Shown: positions 24,701 to 39,700, counted from the stretch's first letter. The stretch: 64,000 bases of DNA from Haemonchus contortus (GCA_000469685.2 LS997567.1:33635973-33699972); one strand, 5' to 3'. A program made the numbers and translations. The notes: a model not told the origin generated them from the letters alone.

Positions 24701-27700
24701 ACGTCCTTCATACCTATTTCGCTTGCCGCAGGTTCATGGCTAGATAAAAAAATAAATATGATGGTGTTGCGGATGTGGAGTTGCGACGGCTTGAAATCAT
24801 GATGCATTGTTGCTGGAAAGGAAACAGTTAGGTGCCCTATCCAGTATGCGTTCGGAAGAGCTTTCCATACTCTATCTAACAATGCCTCACACGTTCATTT
24901 TCGTCACCTCTTTCAAGAGTTATGATCGCTAGAAGTCATCGCTATCATTTTGTCCGAGGACTTATGACTCAACCTAATATTATATATATATTGTTATATA
25001 TATTATTATATATATTATTATATATATTATTATATATTATTAAATGTTATTAAACATCTTACTATATATATGTTATTATATATATATTGTTACATATATT
25101 ATTTTATATATTATTATACATTAGGTGTGAGCATTGATTTCCTCCTTTTTTCGCGTGCGAAAACATACTTATTACAAAATTAAAACTAAATGTACATTGA
25201 CCAATGTATTGCCCATCGTTAGCTACAACTTCTTGCCATCTTTCTGGTATCTTATCGACTCCGGGTCTAGAAAAATCTTCATCTTTTGAGGCAGTCCAGT
25301 CATCCACCTATTTTCGCACTTCTTCGGCATTCCGGAAGCGTGTATCTGCCAAACTGACTTGCATCCACCGGAGTAGGTGGCACTCAGAGAGAGCAAGATC
25401 CGGAGAGTATGCGGGCTGAACAAACTGATCCCATCCAACAACTGCAATTTTCTAAAGGACATTCTTCGCAACATGAGGTATGGCATATTCGTGGTGGAAC
25501 GGCACCTCATGATATTTCCTCGCGATTGAAGTGAGCTTTTAGGTGAGAGCATCCTACAAACTGTCAAGTTGGGGTTCGTAGCGGCCAGCAGTAACAGTTT
25601 CGTTCGGGCTCAGCGGCTCATAGTTCAAAACACCCTTTTGATCCCACCACCAAATGCACGCACAGCATTACTTTTTGGCAATAAACATTCCGCTTTCGTT
25701 GCAAGCTCTCGAGTGAAGAGAAACTATTTCAGCAGGTTCGTTCAGATGAAGCTTGTCCTCCATAGAAGTATCCGGCGGGCTTCAGTGCCAGTTTTCTCGA
25801 AATCAAACAGCAAGGGAAGGGCCCCCGGGGAAACGGTTCATCAACTTCCATGACCAATCAGTCTGAGACCTGCCCTTAAGTAGGTAAGCAATACCCTAGC
25901 TTACAGCACGTGACAGGTTTCACCGATAAACCTCTAACATGGTTCGCCCAACGTCCCTTGGAATTCGGCGGTGGAAATTAGTGCATACACCTAATATATT
26001 ATTATTATATATATTATTATATATTATTATGTATATTATATATATTATTATATATATATTATTATATATATTATTATATATATTATTATACATATATTGT
26101 TATATATATATATTATTTATATATTATTATATATATTATTATATTGCTTACTTACCTACTTGGATTACTTGGCGACCCGTTATCAGCTGCGATTGCTATT
26201 GCGCGGGTCCCAACTTCTTTTCCACGATTTTCTATCTTGAGCCAATGTCGTCCAGTGGGCTGATACCTTAATTGAGTTATAATCGCAGATATTGTTTCTG
26301 TGAGCAAGAGGGTCTTGCCATCGTGGAGGAGACGACCACGAGGCCGTTTCTTCTCGCGTGGTTCCCAGCACACCCTTATTGTACTCCAGCGACCGTCATC
26401 GCGCCTTATCAGATGTCCAGCGAAGTTGTGTTTGGCTTTGTCGATGTGCAGAATAATATCCTGAACTTTAGACAACGGAAGTATGTCTTCGTCGTGCAGC
26501 CTGTTGAGCTGTTTGATGCAAGATTATCCCGATCATTCTACGCTCGAGGGATGATTGTATTATTCGTAGCTGGTTTTCCAAATTTTTCGTCAGAAACGCT
26601 TGCGTAGCTCAGGGCTGGTAGCACCGTGGAGTTAAACAGGGTTGCTCGCAATTCGTCGTCCCTGGTATGTTCAATTACGTTTTTAATCGAATTATAGCCC
26701 AGCCGGCTTTTTTCCTTCTCACCAATTCGCTCTTCATGTCATTTTTCATATTAAGTAGTCGGCCGAGGTACACGTATTCATCGACATCCTCTGAAGGTTC
26801 TCCTTGTACACAAACAAGATTGCGACGTGAGTATTCGTTCTTCATCCATTTCGTTTCCTTCATGTTGATGTTCAAACCGGCCTTGATACCAGCTGCATGT
26901 AGGTCATTTAACATTCGAGAAGTTTGATCCGATGTTCTTGAAATGAGAACTATGTCGTCCGCAAATCTCGGGTGACTTAAATACCTTCCGTCGATTTCTC
27001 TCCCTTTGGAATCTCATGCGCAGTGATGTCTAGTGTATTCCAGGCATGCAGCGAAAAGGTGTGGGGAGATAGGGTCTCCTTGGCGAACTCCTTTTTCCAC
27101 AGTCACCTCTAGGTCGCGGAAGAACGGCCGAAATACTGTTACACATCCTGAATAGCATTCCTTTGAGATTTTAGTGTAACGGGGATCGATACCTTGCTCA
27201 TTAAGAGCCGACCATATCTCTTCTATTGAATCGAATGTTTTCCGATAGTCGATGAATGTTAGTGTCAGCGGTTCGTGGTATTCTCGAGCAGCTTCAATAA
27301 CTCGACAGCAAGTAATGATGCGGTCTAAAGTGCTGAACTTCCGCCGGAATCCTGCCTGTTCGACCGGTTGAGCTTCATCAGGTTTCCTCCTTATTCGAGC
27401 GAGGAGGCAACGTGTAAATACTTTGTATATCACCGGCAGGAGCGTAATTGGCCGATAGTTGTCCAAGTGTTCTTTGTCTCCTTTTTTGAACAACAGGGTT
27501 GTCTTGGATTTTCTCCATGCGTCTGGTGCTTTGCAGTCATTGACGTAGCGAGTGAAGCGTTGGGCTAAGGCACAGTGAATTCTATGACTGCATGCTTGTA
27601 GGGCCTCCAAGGATGATCCGTCAGCTCCAGGGGCTCTTCCTTTCGGCATTGTTCCGATTGCGTGACGAACTTCTGATGGTAAAAATGATGGCACCATTTC

Positions 27701-30700
27701 TCCGATAGGTATCTGTTCAGTGGAGGTGCCGCGGTCAGATTCAAAGAGAGTCAAATAGGAATTCGTCAAAATCGATTCCATTTTTGGTTGAGACGTAGTT
27801 CTGGAACCATCGTCAAGCGAAAAATCGTCAAGCGGTTCTGCGCTAGCTCTCGTTTTGTCTTTTTCACACTACGCCTGTTGGACGCAGCTTCTAATAGACG
27901 GTAACGAAAGAAATTCTTGAGATCTTCAGCAAGTCTTTGCCTACAGAGCCGATTGGCACTATTTACCCTTTACTGCCCCACTTTGTCGAGAATGGGCTGG
28001 ATTTCAATCGATTTTTTTCAAGAAGATGAAACCGATTGGAAACTCGCTTTCTGGGGTAGTTTGACGCGTAGAACACAAATATCGCATCCACTCGTCATGA
28101 AAATGCCTGGCGTTTGCACCACAGGCGCCTGCGCCAGCTGGGCGCTTCGGGCGCTGGGTGTGAAATTCCTGAAAACATGCCCCTAAGTAGTGTGTTAGAA
28201 CATGGTTATCATATTTAATCTGCATGGTAACTATACACATTAATGGTATTCGTATTATGTGGCCCTAAAGAGGGCCGTTGGGTTAGTAATGTTGGTGTTG
28301 GAACTTGATGGACAACGTTCAACACGGATAAATTTCCGCAACATGCTCGAAGAAGTTAAAAATGATCTCCAGGCTCTCCAAACTCGCGACGCTACGGGAA
28401 TTCCCTAATGTAATCGGTGTATCTCTTCGTATTCGGACCATACTTCTTCTTGTGCACCATCTTGAACTTCTGCCACAGCGATTCGATGTTCTGGGTGTGG
28501 GCACCAGTTTGAGGGTCGACAAAATTAACCATGTGATTTACGGTGAGGTGTCGATATCCTGCAGGCAATCTAGACAGCTGCGAATATGCTCTCCATGAAT
28601 CGGACATTATTGCTGTTCCTGGTCGGATGAATTTGAGAATAATGTTTGTCAGCGTAGCAGCATCACGGCGTCTCACCAAAACCATAAATGCCCGGCCACT
28701 ACCTCTTTCGACACCTCCAAACAACCACTCCTTTCTCCGCGCAATTCTGCCTCGGTTGTACTTCCTTCGCGACGTTCGTCTCGTCAGCTTCTACAATTAC
28801 TCCTGGTCCGCCAATTATTGGAAGATGCCTTCTATAGAACCGAGAACAGACGCTCCTTAAACGACGCTCCCGATAGGTTAGCATCTTCGCACTCACGCCG
28901 AGCTCGAACGACTTGGTTCGGAAGGATCCAAATTCACGAAGCCAAAAGTAGGCAGTTGCAAAGATGGTAGACTCCGGATGTTTGGAGTTTGCAAAAAAAG
29001 TTTCCGTGCCGAACAGACAAGGATGGCTTCGTCCCTTCATTCGTCCTACAAGCATGTTTATGGCAGATCCATACATCTTCTTAAGATCTAATACTCATGG
29101 ATCCAGAGAATATTGGGCACTCTGGAACTGCTTGTAGTCCTTGGCTCCGTAACCAGCTCGAAAGTCGTCCGCGCTCAGTCTCAGCTTCTCACACAAGTCC
29201 AACCACTTGAAATCCTTCAACTCCATCATGCGATTATGGCGATGCAGAGCGTTGAGAGCCATGTTTGATGTAAATGAGAAATTCATGAGTCTGGCAACAC
29301 ATCATTTGGTTTTGGCGCCAAAACGAGCCATCGGTCTTGGCGCGCACTCTAGCGCACTCTCCAGAAAAAGCGTAGCGGGGCGCTAGGCTTATTCTGTACG
29401 AGTGGATGCAATATTCGTGTTCTACGGGCCAAACTACCCCAGAGAGCAGGGTTTCAGGAAGTTTGGTGACCTAGCGCCTAGTTGGCGCAGGTGCATGTGG
29501 TGCAAACGCCAGGCATTTTCATGACGAGTGGATGTGACATTCGTGTCCTACGGGTCAAATTACCCTTCTAGACAAGTTTTCAGTCGGTTTCATCTTCTTG
29601 CAAAAAATTCGATAGAAATCCAGCCCATTCTCGACAAAGTGGGGCAGTAAAGGGTAAATAGTGCCAGCCGATTTAGTAATGTGTATTCAACATGATTGTT
29701 TTTCCGGTCTATTTGCCTCGTCTTAGCAAGAAGATTTCGTTTGGCATTAGATATCCTACGAGAGTTGGGGCTATAAGCCATAATGCGCGATTGTGAAGCA
29801 AGAGTAGAGAGAGTGTTTGGAAGGTAGTCGTAGTCCTTGTTTATGTCCTCTTTCATATCCAAAGGTACGTTCTCTATCAACGTCTTCAGCGTATTTGTAT
29901 CGGGAACAGTCGCTGGAGGTTGTCTCGATTGGATTCTCGACAGGCGCACATGGCTTTGCTCGAAGTGCAGCCGTGCGCGTAGAAGTCGATGATCTCTTCC
30001 AGTATTGAATGATGGGACTACTCCGACATCTGTGATGGCTCTTCTGCTACACAGGATATGGCCTAGTTCGTGGTAGCATTGCCCATTCGGGGACAAGTAA
30101 GTCCCTCTTCTCGTTGGCGCTTTAACGAACTGGCTGTTACCATGACACATGTGATGTATCTCGCAAAAGTTCGCCAACCTCCCTCCAGAGGCGTTTCAAG
30201 CGTTTCTCTGATCCTCCTTCACCAACTCGTGCATTAAAATCACCAGATACCACTATGTAGCTGCTTTTCTGCTATCAAACGAGCTCGTCGAAATCGTCGT
30301 AAAAGTCCTAATGTTGATCGCCGGGACAATCACTGGTGGGGGCGTATACTTGAAAGATAGAAACGCTGATGTCCTTGGTCAAAGTCGCGGTCAGGATACC
30401 AAATCGATGACAGTGAAATGTGTCACTGGTAACTTTCTTCGCAAACTCTGGTGCCACTATGGAGCCAACTCCTCCTGATGTTGTTCCTGTCTCACGAGCT
30501 TCGAGAAAAACCGCAGTTCCATCACTCCATGTACACATCAGAGGCTCTTTCCGCTTCGTTTCACTCAGTCCAATCACATTATATGAAACTCGTTGTGATT
30601 CTTCAATCAAGGTTGAGAGTTGAATGGCCGCACTGATGCTCCTGCAGTTATAAGTGCATGTGATCAGGTGGCTCATTCTTGTCCTTTTCCTCTGGTAGCC

Positions 30701-33700
30701 TACGGCCCTGACAAGGAAGGTCTTTCAGGGCGTGGGACGCTTTTTGAAAATGTTTTTTGCATGGTATAGGGGCATGAGCACTGAGTGTAAAACTATGGTC
30801 CATTTCCGCTAAATGGCCTTCTGAATGCCAAAAAACGACTGAAAACTATTTTGTCAGAAATCGCCGTTTTAACCCACTCAGCGTCGTTTGTTCCATTCAT
30901 GGTGCCGATTTTCCGTGCAGTAGAAGGCGCCAGTTGACTGCGCATTGAAAATAACGTGATAGGTAGCCAAAAAAGGGACCCACATGTTGAAAAGTGCGGG
31001 GAAGTTTCATATAGGCTCTCTACGGTTAAGCTGCCAGCAGCGTCGGATGGTGTGGTGGATAGCGATGTGGACTTCGAGGAAGGACGACTGCGATGGGTTG
31101 ATGGTTCGGAAACTTGAAACCTGGTTTGAACCTGACTGGTCATGGTCGTGCCCAGGACCAGCCAGGCACACCTCCACAAACCGTCAGCATTTGTTGTGTG
31201 GAGCGCTATCAGTGGAGGGGCCTCCAGGATTCACACTCCCAGGAGTATAAAGGTGCCTCTTAAATTCACACTTAATAAGTGTTGTAATGGGGGGGGTCCG
31301 AACCCTATAATATGGATCCTATTTGATGGAAGCTGTCATCGACCCCGTTCGTCAATGCAAAGACAACAGGATTACCGATTCCGACCTTCCTCTGGGACTC
31401 CACTGCGGACTCCTGTGGGAGAACCAATCAGACTCTCTTTCAATTCATCTTCTTGCTGAAGCATCCATGAGCATTAGGCTTGATATGAAAAGCTGTCAGC
31501 CCTGAAGGAAATCATTCTAGCGCCGGATCACTAGATGAATACTAGATGAAGGGTTTCGGCGATACCCGTTCCCAACCTACGATCCCCTAACTTCGCGTCC
31601 GTGTGAAGGGCTGGCAGGACACGAACAAGAAGGGCATCGCTGAAGTCGAGGTGACTACAGAAGATGAGTGACTGATCGTGAGGAGAGAAGGAAATGGAGA
31701 TGACCAACCAAGATAGTAGACAAAAACCCTTCAACGGCGCGAGATCAACGCTAGGGTAAAAAACGGTGAAATCATCGGAATTAGATGAGCCTTCCATCAA
31801 TTTTGAAGGAATCCCGTCGAAATAGAACAACAATCAAACCATCACTGTCCATACCATTTGAAGAATTGTATGGACTGTGCAATGTCTATACAATGTCCGA
31901 AGACCAGATGATGTGATATCGAGTTTTTTGACTACAAACTACGTGAGGAAGTTGAGGAGGGGGGGGGGTAGGAAAGGAGGACTCGGAGGTAGGAACGGAG
32001 GACTGGGAGTGTTGAGCCTGGAAGCTCCTTCACTGATCACTGATAGTGCGTCACAGAAGGAATTCCAACGGCTTGTAGAGGTTACCTGGGTGGTCCTGGG
32101 CACGACCATGACCAGTCAGGCACTTGCTTTGGTCCTGGTGCAATATGGAGCCAATCTGGAGGTGGCAGCATAAAATGCAAAAACGGTAAAGCTCGGAGTC
32201 TCCGAACCACCAACCCATCCCAGTCGTCGTTCGTCGGAGTCCACATCGCTATCCACCACACCATCTGACGCTGCTGGCAGCTTAACCGTAGAGAGCCTAT
32301 ATGAAACTTCCCCGCACTTTTCAACATGTGGCCCCCTTTTTTGGCTACCTTTCACGTTATTTTCGATGCGCAGTCAACTGGCGCCTTCTACTGTACGGAA
32401 AGTCGACGCCATGAATGAAACAAACGACGCTGAGTGGGTTGAAACGGCGACTTCTGAAAAAATCGTTTTCAGTCGTTTTTTGGCATTCAGAAGGCCATTT
32501 AGCGGAAATGAACCATAGTTTTATACTCAGTGCTCATGCCCCTATACCATGCAAAAAACCATTTCCAAAAAGCGTCCCACGCCCTGAAAGACCTTCCTTG
32601 TGAGATTTCTTCGCCTTTGACTGTGTGCTGATCCAGCGCTACCGGACTGCGCAGGGACAGTCTTCAAGGGACTCAGGCGAGTGGCAGAAGTGGTCGTAGC
32701 GTTTCTCGTCTCACAGGATAGGCTCGCTGGGGCGTTCCTGTTGCTCAAGTAGGGCGCCGTCCCACCATGAGCTTGAGCACTTCGGGCTCTTTGGTCACGA
32801 GAGCCGGTCAGAAGGTTCGGCGGGCCTTTCTCTTGCGGGATCCCGGTCTCGCCTCAAGCCCGTACACCGCGACAAGGTAGAACCCAAGTACGAGATATTA
32901 TTATATTGTTATATAATATTATAGCGCGAACGGAAAATTCCGTCGAGCGGCAGAAATGTTGACGAGAGCTTTAAGACCATGCAAGCCGACATCTGATGGT
33001 GAAGACGAAAAGCATGTGGCAGGGCAACAGGTTACTTCGCCTTTGGTGGGCAGATATTTTTCCAAGCGAACTCCTGTCTTTAGCCCAAAACGCAGAGTTT
33101 TAAACGTAACGCACCAAGGCCTGCTGTGCGCAACTTAAGGCGTGTAGAACGGTTCAACCGCGACCCCAGGCGGACGGATAAGGGGACTCGAGCAGGGGAG
33201 CCACAATTTCTCCAATTTATCGACAAATACTTAACCACAGCTTCGAAACCGAAGCGGCAAGCCGGTCATTATAAACTTCCGCATAACTGGAAAGTAGCGG
33301 AGCTTCGCATTAGAGCACAGGATAAAAGACTAAAGGAACGGGTAAGGGTGGTGGGAGGGAGACAGGCTTGCACGCCGTACGTTTTTACCCTCCCACCGCG
33401 TTGAGGTAGCAGGACGTCGGGAAGCAAAAAGTAGTATGTACCGCTAATTAATAAAGATCACTCAATTAAAGATATTTTTGGACTCAACCAACAGTTGAGA
33501 GGATCTTATATGCTTCACAAAATGCTTGGTTGATCCGACGCTATCTAAGCGAGAGGATCACGTTGTAAAATAATCAACTTATCCTAATAAACATCCATTT
33601 TTAACCTACTGCCCCTTGCCATTGAAGTTGTACGGACTGACATTTATAGAATTCCATGTCAACTTAATTCAAAGTCTACTGAAACGAGCCCCTAGAAGTA

Positions 33701-36700
33701 GGATATAGGTGGCTGACATTATGATTGCTCTTCGTAAGCAGTTGTTGGACGCCTTTCAGCGAAGCAGTTGGTGGTGAGGCTGGAGACTTCGCAGGATTTC
33801 ATGGTAAGTTTAACATGTCCACGTTCCTAATAGACGAACCCATCTGGTTTCTGATGGTCAATTTTTGAAAGTTCCTATTTGATTCTGAAGGAAAAATTAG
33901 GCTGCACGCTGCTTACTTTCATCTGTGCAAGATAGCAGAAATTTATCTGCAAGTGTGGTGGCGATTTTTGTCCTACACGTGGGATCAATTAGTATACAAT
34001 GTTTACGTTCGAAGATATGTTTTTTTTTCTCCCCCCCCCCATCTTACATTACTGATGCTGTTCTCCTAAGTATAATAAGGTTTATGCCCCCTTATAGTAT
34101 TGGAACATTGTCGGAACAGCCTTTTTCTATTTTAGATGGCTATTGATATTGTACGCGACTCGAAGTGCGATTATCCGTCGGCCTGTAACTCAGTTGAAAC
34201 CATCCTTATTCATAAGAATCTCCTCAGCACCTCTTTCTTCGATCAGCTGTGTGGAATGTTCAAGGTATTTAGCACTCCCGACTGCTTATTTATTTTGCGT
34301 GTGATCCACTGCTTTAATAGCAATGTATGGGATCTACCTAGCATTAATTTTCAGGCGGAGGGGGTCAAACTACATGCTGGACCAAAGCTTCAATCTATGT
34401 TGAAATTTGGTCCACCACCTGCAGAAAGTCTGAAATTCGAATACGGCTCTCTAGAGTGTACTCTTGAGGTGAGACGCTTGTACAACCCATTACTAGACGA
34501 TTGGAGCGTGTGATGTATGGCCCAGATTTTGCTGATAGAGGCGAGTGTGCCTCAGCGCGAGCAATCTGAAATGCTGCAATGCCTTTGAGTGAGTACTTAG
34601 TGACTGAATGAGCAACAAGTACTCACAATACTCACCCTAGTTCTTCAACAACCAACGCGGATTAGCTTCTTTTTCCATCTTTTCCTTTTTTCTTTTTATG
34701 ACTTTGTTAGTTCTCACTTTTTGCATGTATAATGTTGCATAGTTCGAGTCATCTCGTCGAATTCTATAAATTGGTGAATCCGAAATTCGAAAAAGTTTGA
34801 TTTTTGAGTCCTCGGTCCACCAATGCTCTTGGGGGCACGTCGTTGGCAAAGGCGTTCGCTATAATTATAACCGCATTTTCTTACATTGAAATTATTCAGC
34901 GAGCTGTGGAGCAGTTATCATCTTCCAAAACGGAGCAAAAGGTCAACCTTCGCATTCTTCACGCTTTACTGATTACTTTGATACCCATCTTTTCCAAAAT
35001 GGACGAATTCAGTCGTGCTCAATTTTGAACTTAAGCGGTTTTATACTGAAAAACAGCAAAGAAGGCTTAATCTCCGGTGTCAGTAAATGATATGCAGGAA
35101 TAGCACTTACCTACAGTTTTCAAATTCTACGGCTGAGTTTGAAAGTAAAAGCAATTTTATCGCCCAAATCCCAATTTGCGGCATATTTTTATGGAAAGCA
35201 TGCGTTTTCTTGCTTTTTCAAGTAAGATCGGCGATGTTCAGGAGAATGTTACGTCTTCATCGGAAGTACTCTTAGTAAACTCTTTGTCAATAATCATGGA
35301 TATTGGAAATAGGTACTTTTCTTAATCTTGGGCTTCATAACTAGCTTCCGATCTTGCCTTAAAGCACATGAGACTGATTCCCCTTTTTCATTTGAAGTAA
35401 GAGTAAGCATCCGAAAACCTACAACGGTGAGACCCATTTTCAAATAGCTACCCATTGATATGAGAATGACGTAACGTATTACAATTCGAATTAACCCGTT
35501 TCACATCAAATTTCTATCCTATTCCATCGCGCGGCCACCCAATGAGCCATGTGGCTCGAGTGGCCAAGGCAGCATGCTGATTGATTGCTTTTCTATGTCG
35601 ATGTGCGCCATCCGTCGAACATTCCTGAAAATTTGCAGTTGTAATTGAATGTGTGCAACTCTTACATGCGACTGTTTCCAATGAGCCTCATTTTGCACGA
35701 CAAGATCATTTTTAAGAAGAAGTGTGAGCTTATAGTGGCAACTCTTCACCTGACAGAGTTTTTTCAGGTATTTGTGGATATTCTTCTGTTTGCAGCCAAA
35801 ACTTCACAACGTTGAATATTTGCTTCACTTTCTAGCTCATTAATAAGAGAAAGTAGCGGCTGCACTTGAATGGGTAGGTTATAAAACAGTTTATGACTGC
35901 GGCACCATTAGTAGGTAGGCTACTGCTGAGGTACAGAAAAACTCCTTTGGTAATTACTGTAGGGCCTCTAAGATCAAGGGACAATACCTTGGATCGGTTC
36001 ATGATACTGTAACCAGCCTTCATGGAACAACGATGCATAATCGGCTCGTAGAAATGTGTAATGTAGAAATGATACAGATGCAAGCTGGAAATACGACCAT
36101 CACTTAATAAACTGGAATTTGAAAGTGTGACTCAACTCCAGTAGAGAGAAAGAATATTGTTATGCAAAAAGAGTTTCATTGGAAACAGCTGTGTGTAAGA
36201 GTTGTACACCTGCAACTACAAGTGCATATTCCTAATTACTATAGTCCGAGTAACACGAATATTGAATAATAGAGTAGTTGTACGGGGTGGTGAATAAAAG
36301 CTCAAAAGCCGACTTCGGTCAAGAAATACACCTATCAACACAGACGATAACGTAATCAACAGTGGACAGAACTTTTTTTCGTCTCGTGGAACCACGTAGT
36401 CCAGATATGACCTAAAGACTTCTTATCCAGCTATATTTCCACTTTTTTGTCCTTTTTTTTCAATCATTAAATTAGGATGAAATGATGCTAGATATTGCGT
36501 GATGGCCTCAGAAATTATTTCAATTCTAGAATATTGAGTGTTGAGGCCATCCTTTCCAGACGAAACTAGAGTCTTATCGACATAGACGTTTTTGCCATAC
36601 TTCTAAATCTAGATGCAAAGCCCGCAGAAGCCTCTCGGAACGATATTTGGACATAATTGTTCATGTTTCAATGGCAACTATGTAGTGTCAAAAAAAATCG

Positions 36701-39700
36701 CAAATGAACTCAAGAAAAGTGTTGAATTATGATGTACACATGTGAGCTGCAGTCGCAGGTGAAGAGAAAACGCCGGTCTTTTGCTACTTTTCTTCTCAGA
36801 CCGCGATTGTCATCAGTGTGTTAACATTTCGATACCTTTTCGAGGAAAAAAAGTTGGTGGGTGTCTCAGAAACGAGTGAGAACGTTGAGCAAAATCAAAG
36901 CAAGAAAGAATCCGGTTCACTCGTCCTCAATTCATTTATTCAATGCACTCGTGCATACGCAGAACTTTCAGTAAGTCAAATCACACACGCACACGCCAAT
37001 ACAAACATATCAGACATGCACACCAAAAGATCCCAATCGAGATCAAACCGAAATCGAGTGCTTGGTCGGGCGAGCCAGAGATCAGGAGCTCCAAACTGCT
37101 CCCAGACCTCGAAGACGACAATTTGCTCGAAACATCGACCAAATAAAGCGGTTTCACCATAACAAACCCATGCCCTGGTTCCAAAACGACTGGACGTGGA
37201 AGCTAGGGATAGCCTTACTTCTGAGCAAGGACGCACTACATAAAAAATCGAGAGCTGATTCTACGAATGTTAAGTATTCAATAAATAACGATTTAGTGCA
37301 GCCTGGTATAGTCATCCTAAAGTGATTTCCGACCACGCTGCATAAAAATCACCTTCCGTCAAGAGGAAAAGAAGAAACAACACAAAAAGAACGAAGAAAC
37401 CTGAAAAGGAACTGCAATAAATCAGCAACCATTTCTCATCTGGTCGACGAATCCCTAACTCCACAAGTAGGAATTGCGGTGGAAAATTCTCGAGTCCCTC
37501 AGTGATGCTAAAAATCGTGGATTCCGGAAAGTACTGTTGCTAGTAATAATAGTAACATACAATGTTTATTCTTCAATATACTAGGTCGTGTCACAAGTCC
37601 TCGGACAATGTGATATGAGTTCTAGAGATCATATCTCGGGAAAGAGGTGACGAAAGAGAACGCGTGAGGCATCGTTAGATAGAGTATAAAAAGCTCTTCC
37701 AACTACACTCTGTGGAACCTACCTGACGACCTTCTGCGCTTGAGCGTGAGAAGAGGTGTATAAAAATCCCTTCTGAATGCATATTAATAAACATGCCTCA
37801 CTGTTTCGTTTCCTGCAACCATGCCCCATGATTTCAAGCCGTCGCAACTTCACTTCCGCAACACCATCCTACTCCTTTTTTTATCTGACCAAGAACCCGC
37901 TGTAATCGATAGGCGTATAAAGGAAACTCACAAGAAGTGTGCCCTTACTAGAAGCACAATTTGCAAGTGGCACTCGAAGTTCGCATCGGGCAACTATTCT
38001 ATTGATGATGAAGACCGTCCGGGACCCCCAATAAAGTTGGATTTGGATGTGCTGCGGAGCCAGGTGGAAGCCGACCCGTAACAAACTACTCGTGAGCTGG
38101 CAGTCGCTCTTGGTGTGAGTCAGTCCACAGTTGTTCGTGGATTGAAGTCAATCGACAAGGTGCAAAAGCTCGGTCGATGGGTGCCTCATGCTTTGAAGCA
38201 GTATGACATGGGCTGCCGACATGACACTTTCTCTCCACACGCTTAACGGCACCCACGCGTAGCTCGATCATCTAGTCACCGGGGGTGGGAAGTGGATTCT
38301 TTACTCTAACGTGCTGGCGTGCTCAATGGAATGGCAGAGGTGTATATGCAGAAGACTTCCCTAAGCTTAACGCAAACGCCAAGAAGGTTATGTCTTTCGC
38401 CAAGAAAGAGAGTCCAGGGTGCCGAATACTGAGAGCTGCTAGGCGAAGGATGTACAGTGACCGCAGATGTGTACATTAAGCAGCTGAGGAACTTGAAAGT
38501 GAATATCGAAGCTACACAGCCACAGCAGCACGTAGTTTACTTTCGGCACGACAACGCTCGGCCGCACATTGCAAAACGACTAAAACTGAACTACTGAATA
38601 GCGGCTGGACAATTTTGCCACACACACCCTATTACCCATGCTTGGGTCCTGGGATTACCATCTTTTTCCCATCTCCAGCGCCATCTGGATGGTCACCACT
38701 TTCAAACCAGCAACGACATCAGAATTGGCACTCGAGCGGTCAGTGGGGAAGGGGAGAGGGGTGAGCGTTCACAGAAGATCATCGATGACATTGGGCTACA
38801 TTTCAAACTCGCGTTCGCAATTGTCATCTAAAAATTGCAAGATAAATATAATCATTGTCAGGTCGTCCAAGGACTTATGACTCGACCTAATACTTATGGA
38901 GACAATAACGCTCGGAGCCTCTTGTATTTCAGGGAGCAGTGCTCAAATCTACCTTGTCTGCGTAATGAGTTCTGTGAGGAGTTTTGAATCTTTCAGTTGT
39001 TTTTTGTAGGTGTTAACACTGTGCCGAATCGGTGCTCCCACGATGAGCTGCTAATACCCAACACTGGCTTAATTAAACTCTTCTTTGAGCACTCTAATAG
39101 AACACTATTAGGTTGTAAGCAACGTTCTTGCCGTTTTGACTGTTATTTTTTGAAAAATCATAACTCATCTCAAAGTGAACATTTTTATCCGATATAAGTC
39201 CCATTCGATTCACGCATCTATGATATACGTGGTATAAGTATACTTTTTCCTTGCCCGGTGATCTTATTTTTGATTTGATTTTGCTGCTCTCATTTTTGAA
39301 CTCTCGGTTTTCAAGAAATTGCCCAGATGTTTGAGTAAATGGAAGTCAGTTGGTGGCAGGTCTGATGAGTAGGCTGGACGAGTAAGAGCTTCGATCTGCA
39401 GTTCGTTCAATTTTGAAAGACGATTTGTGACACATGCGGTCGCGCATTGTCGTACAAAAGCGGACGATTCACTAGTACCGGCTGCATTCCCTCTAGTTTC
39501 GTGTACATTTCGTGAATTTGATAGCAGTAGGGAAAAGCGGTAGTGGTTCCATCGAACGAAGGAGCGAGTAGTGGATTAGTTCATGGCTTGACCTCTGATC
39601 AGTGTCTTCTTGAAGTGTGAAGTTGAATTAGCAAAAATTTTTGGAGGCTCTCTACCCCCATCCACTGTACAAATCGTTTTCTATTGTCACATGCGATCCG

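Noticed and set aside
23630..26146. Could the TATTATATA blocks be a CRISPR-like or origin-type array
   Set aside because: The units are low-complexity AT microsatellite without regular spacers, and the genome is eukaryotic.
33126..33404. Arginine-rich plus-strand ORF of 92 codons
   Set aside because: No family resemblance and it sits in repeat-like GC-rich sequence; kept only as part of an unassigned stretch.
34136..34513. Plus-strand ORF starting at ATG 34136 and reading across to 34513 as one protein
   Set aside because: The ATG is an internal Met of P5CS, and the frame runs through a 90-bp intron (34265-34354) with normal splice sites.
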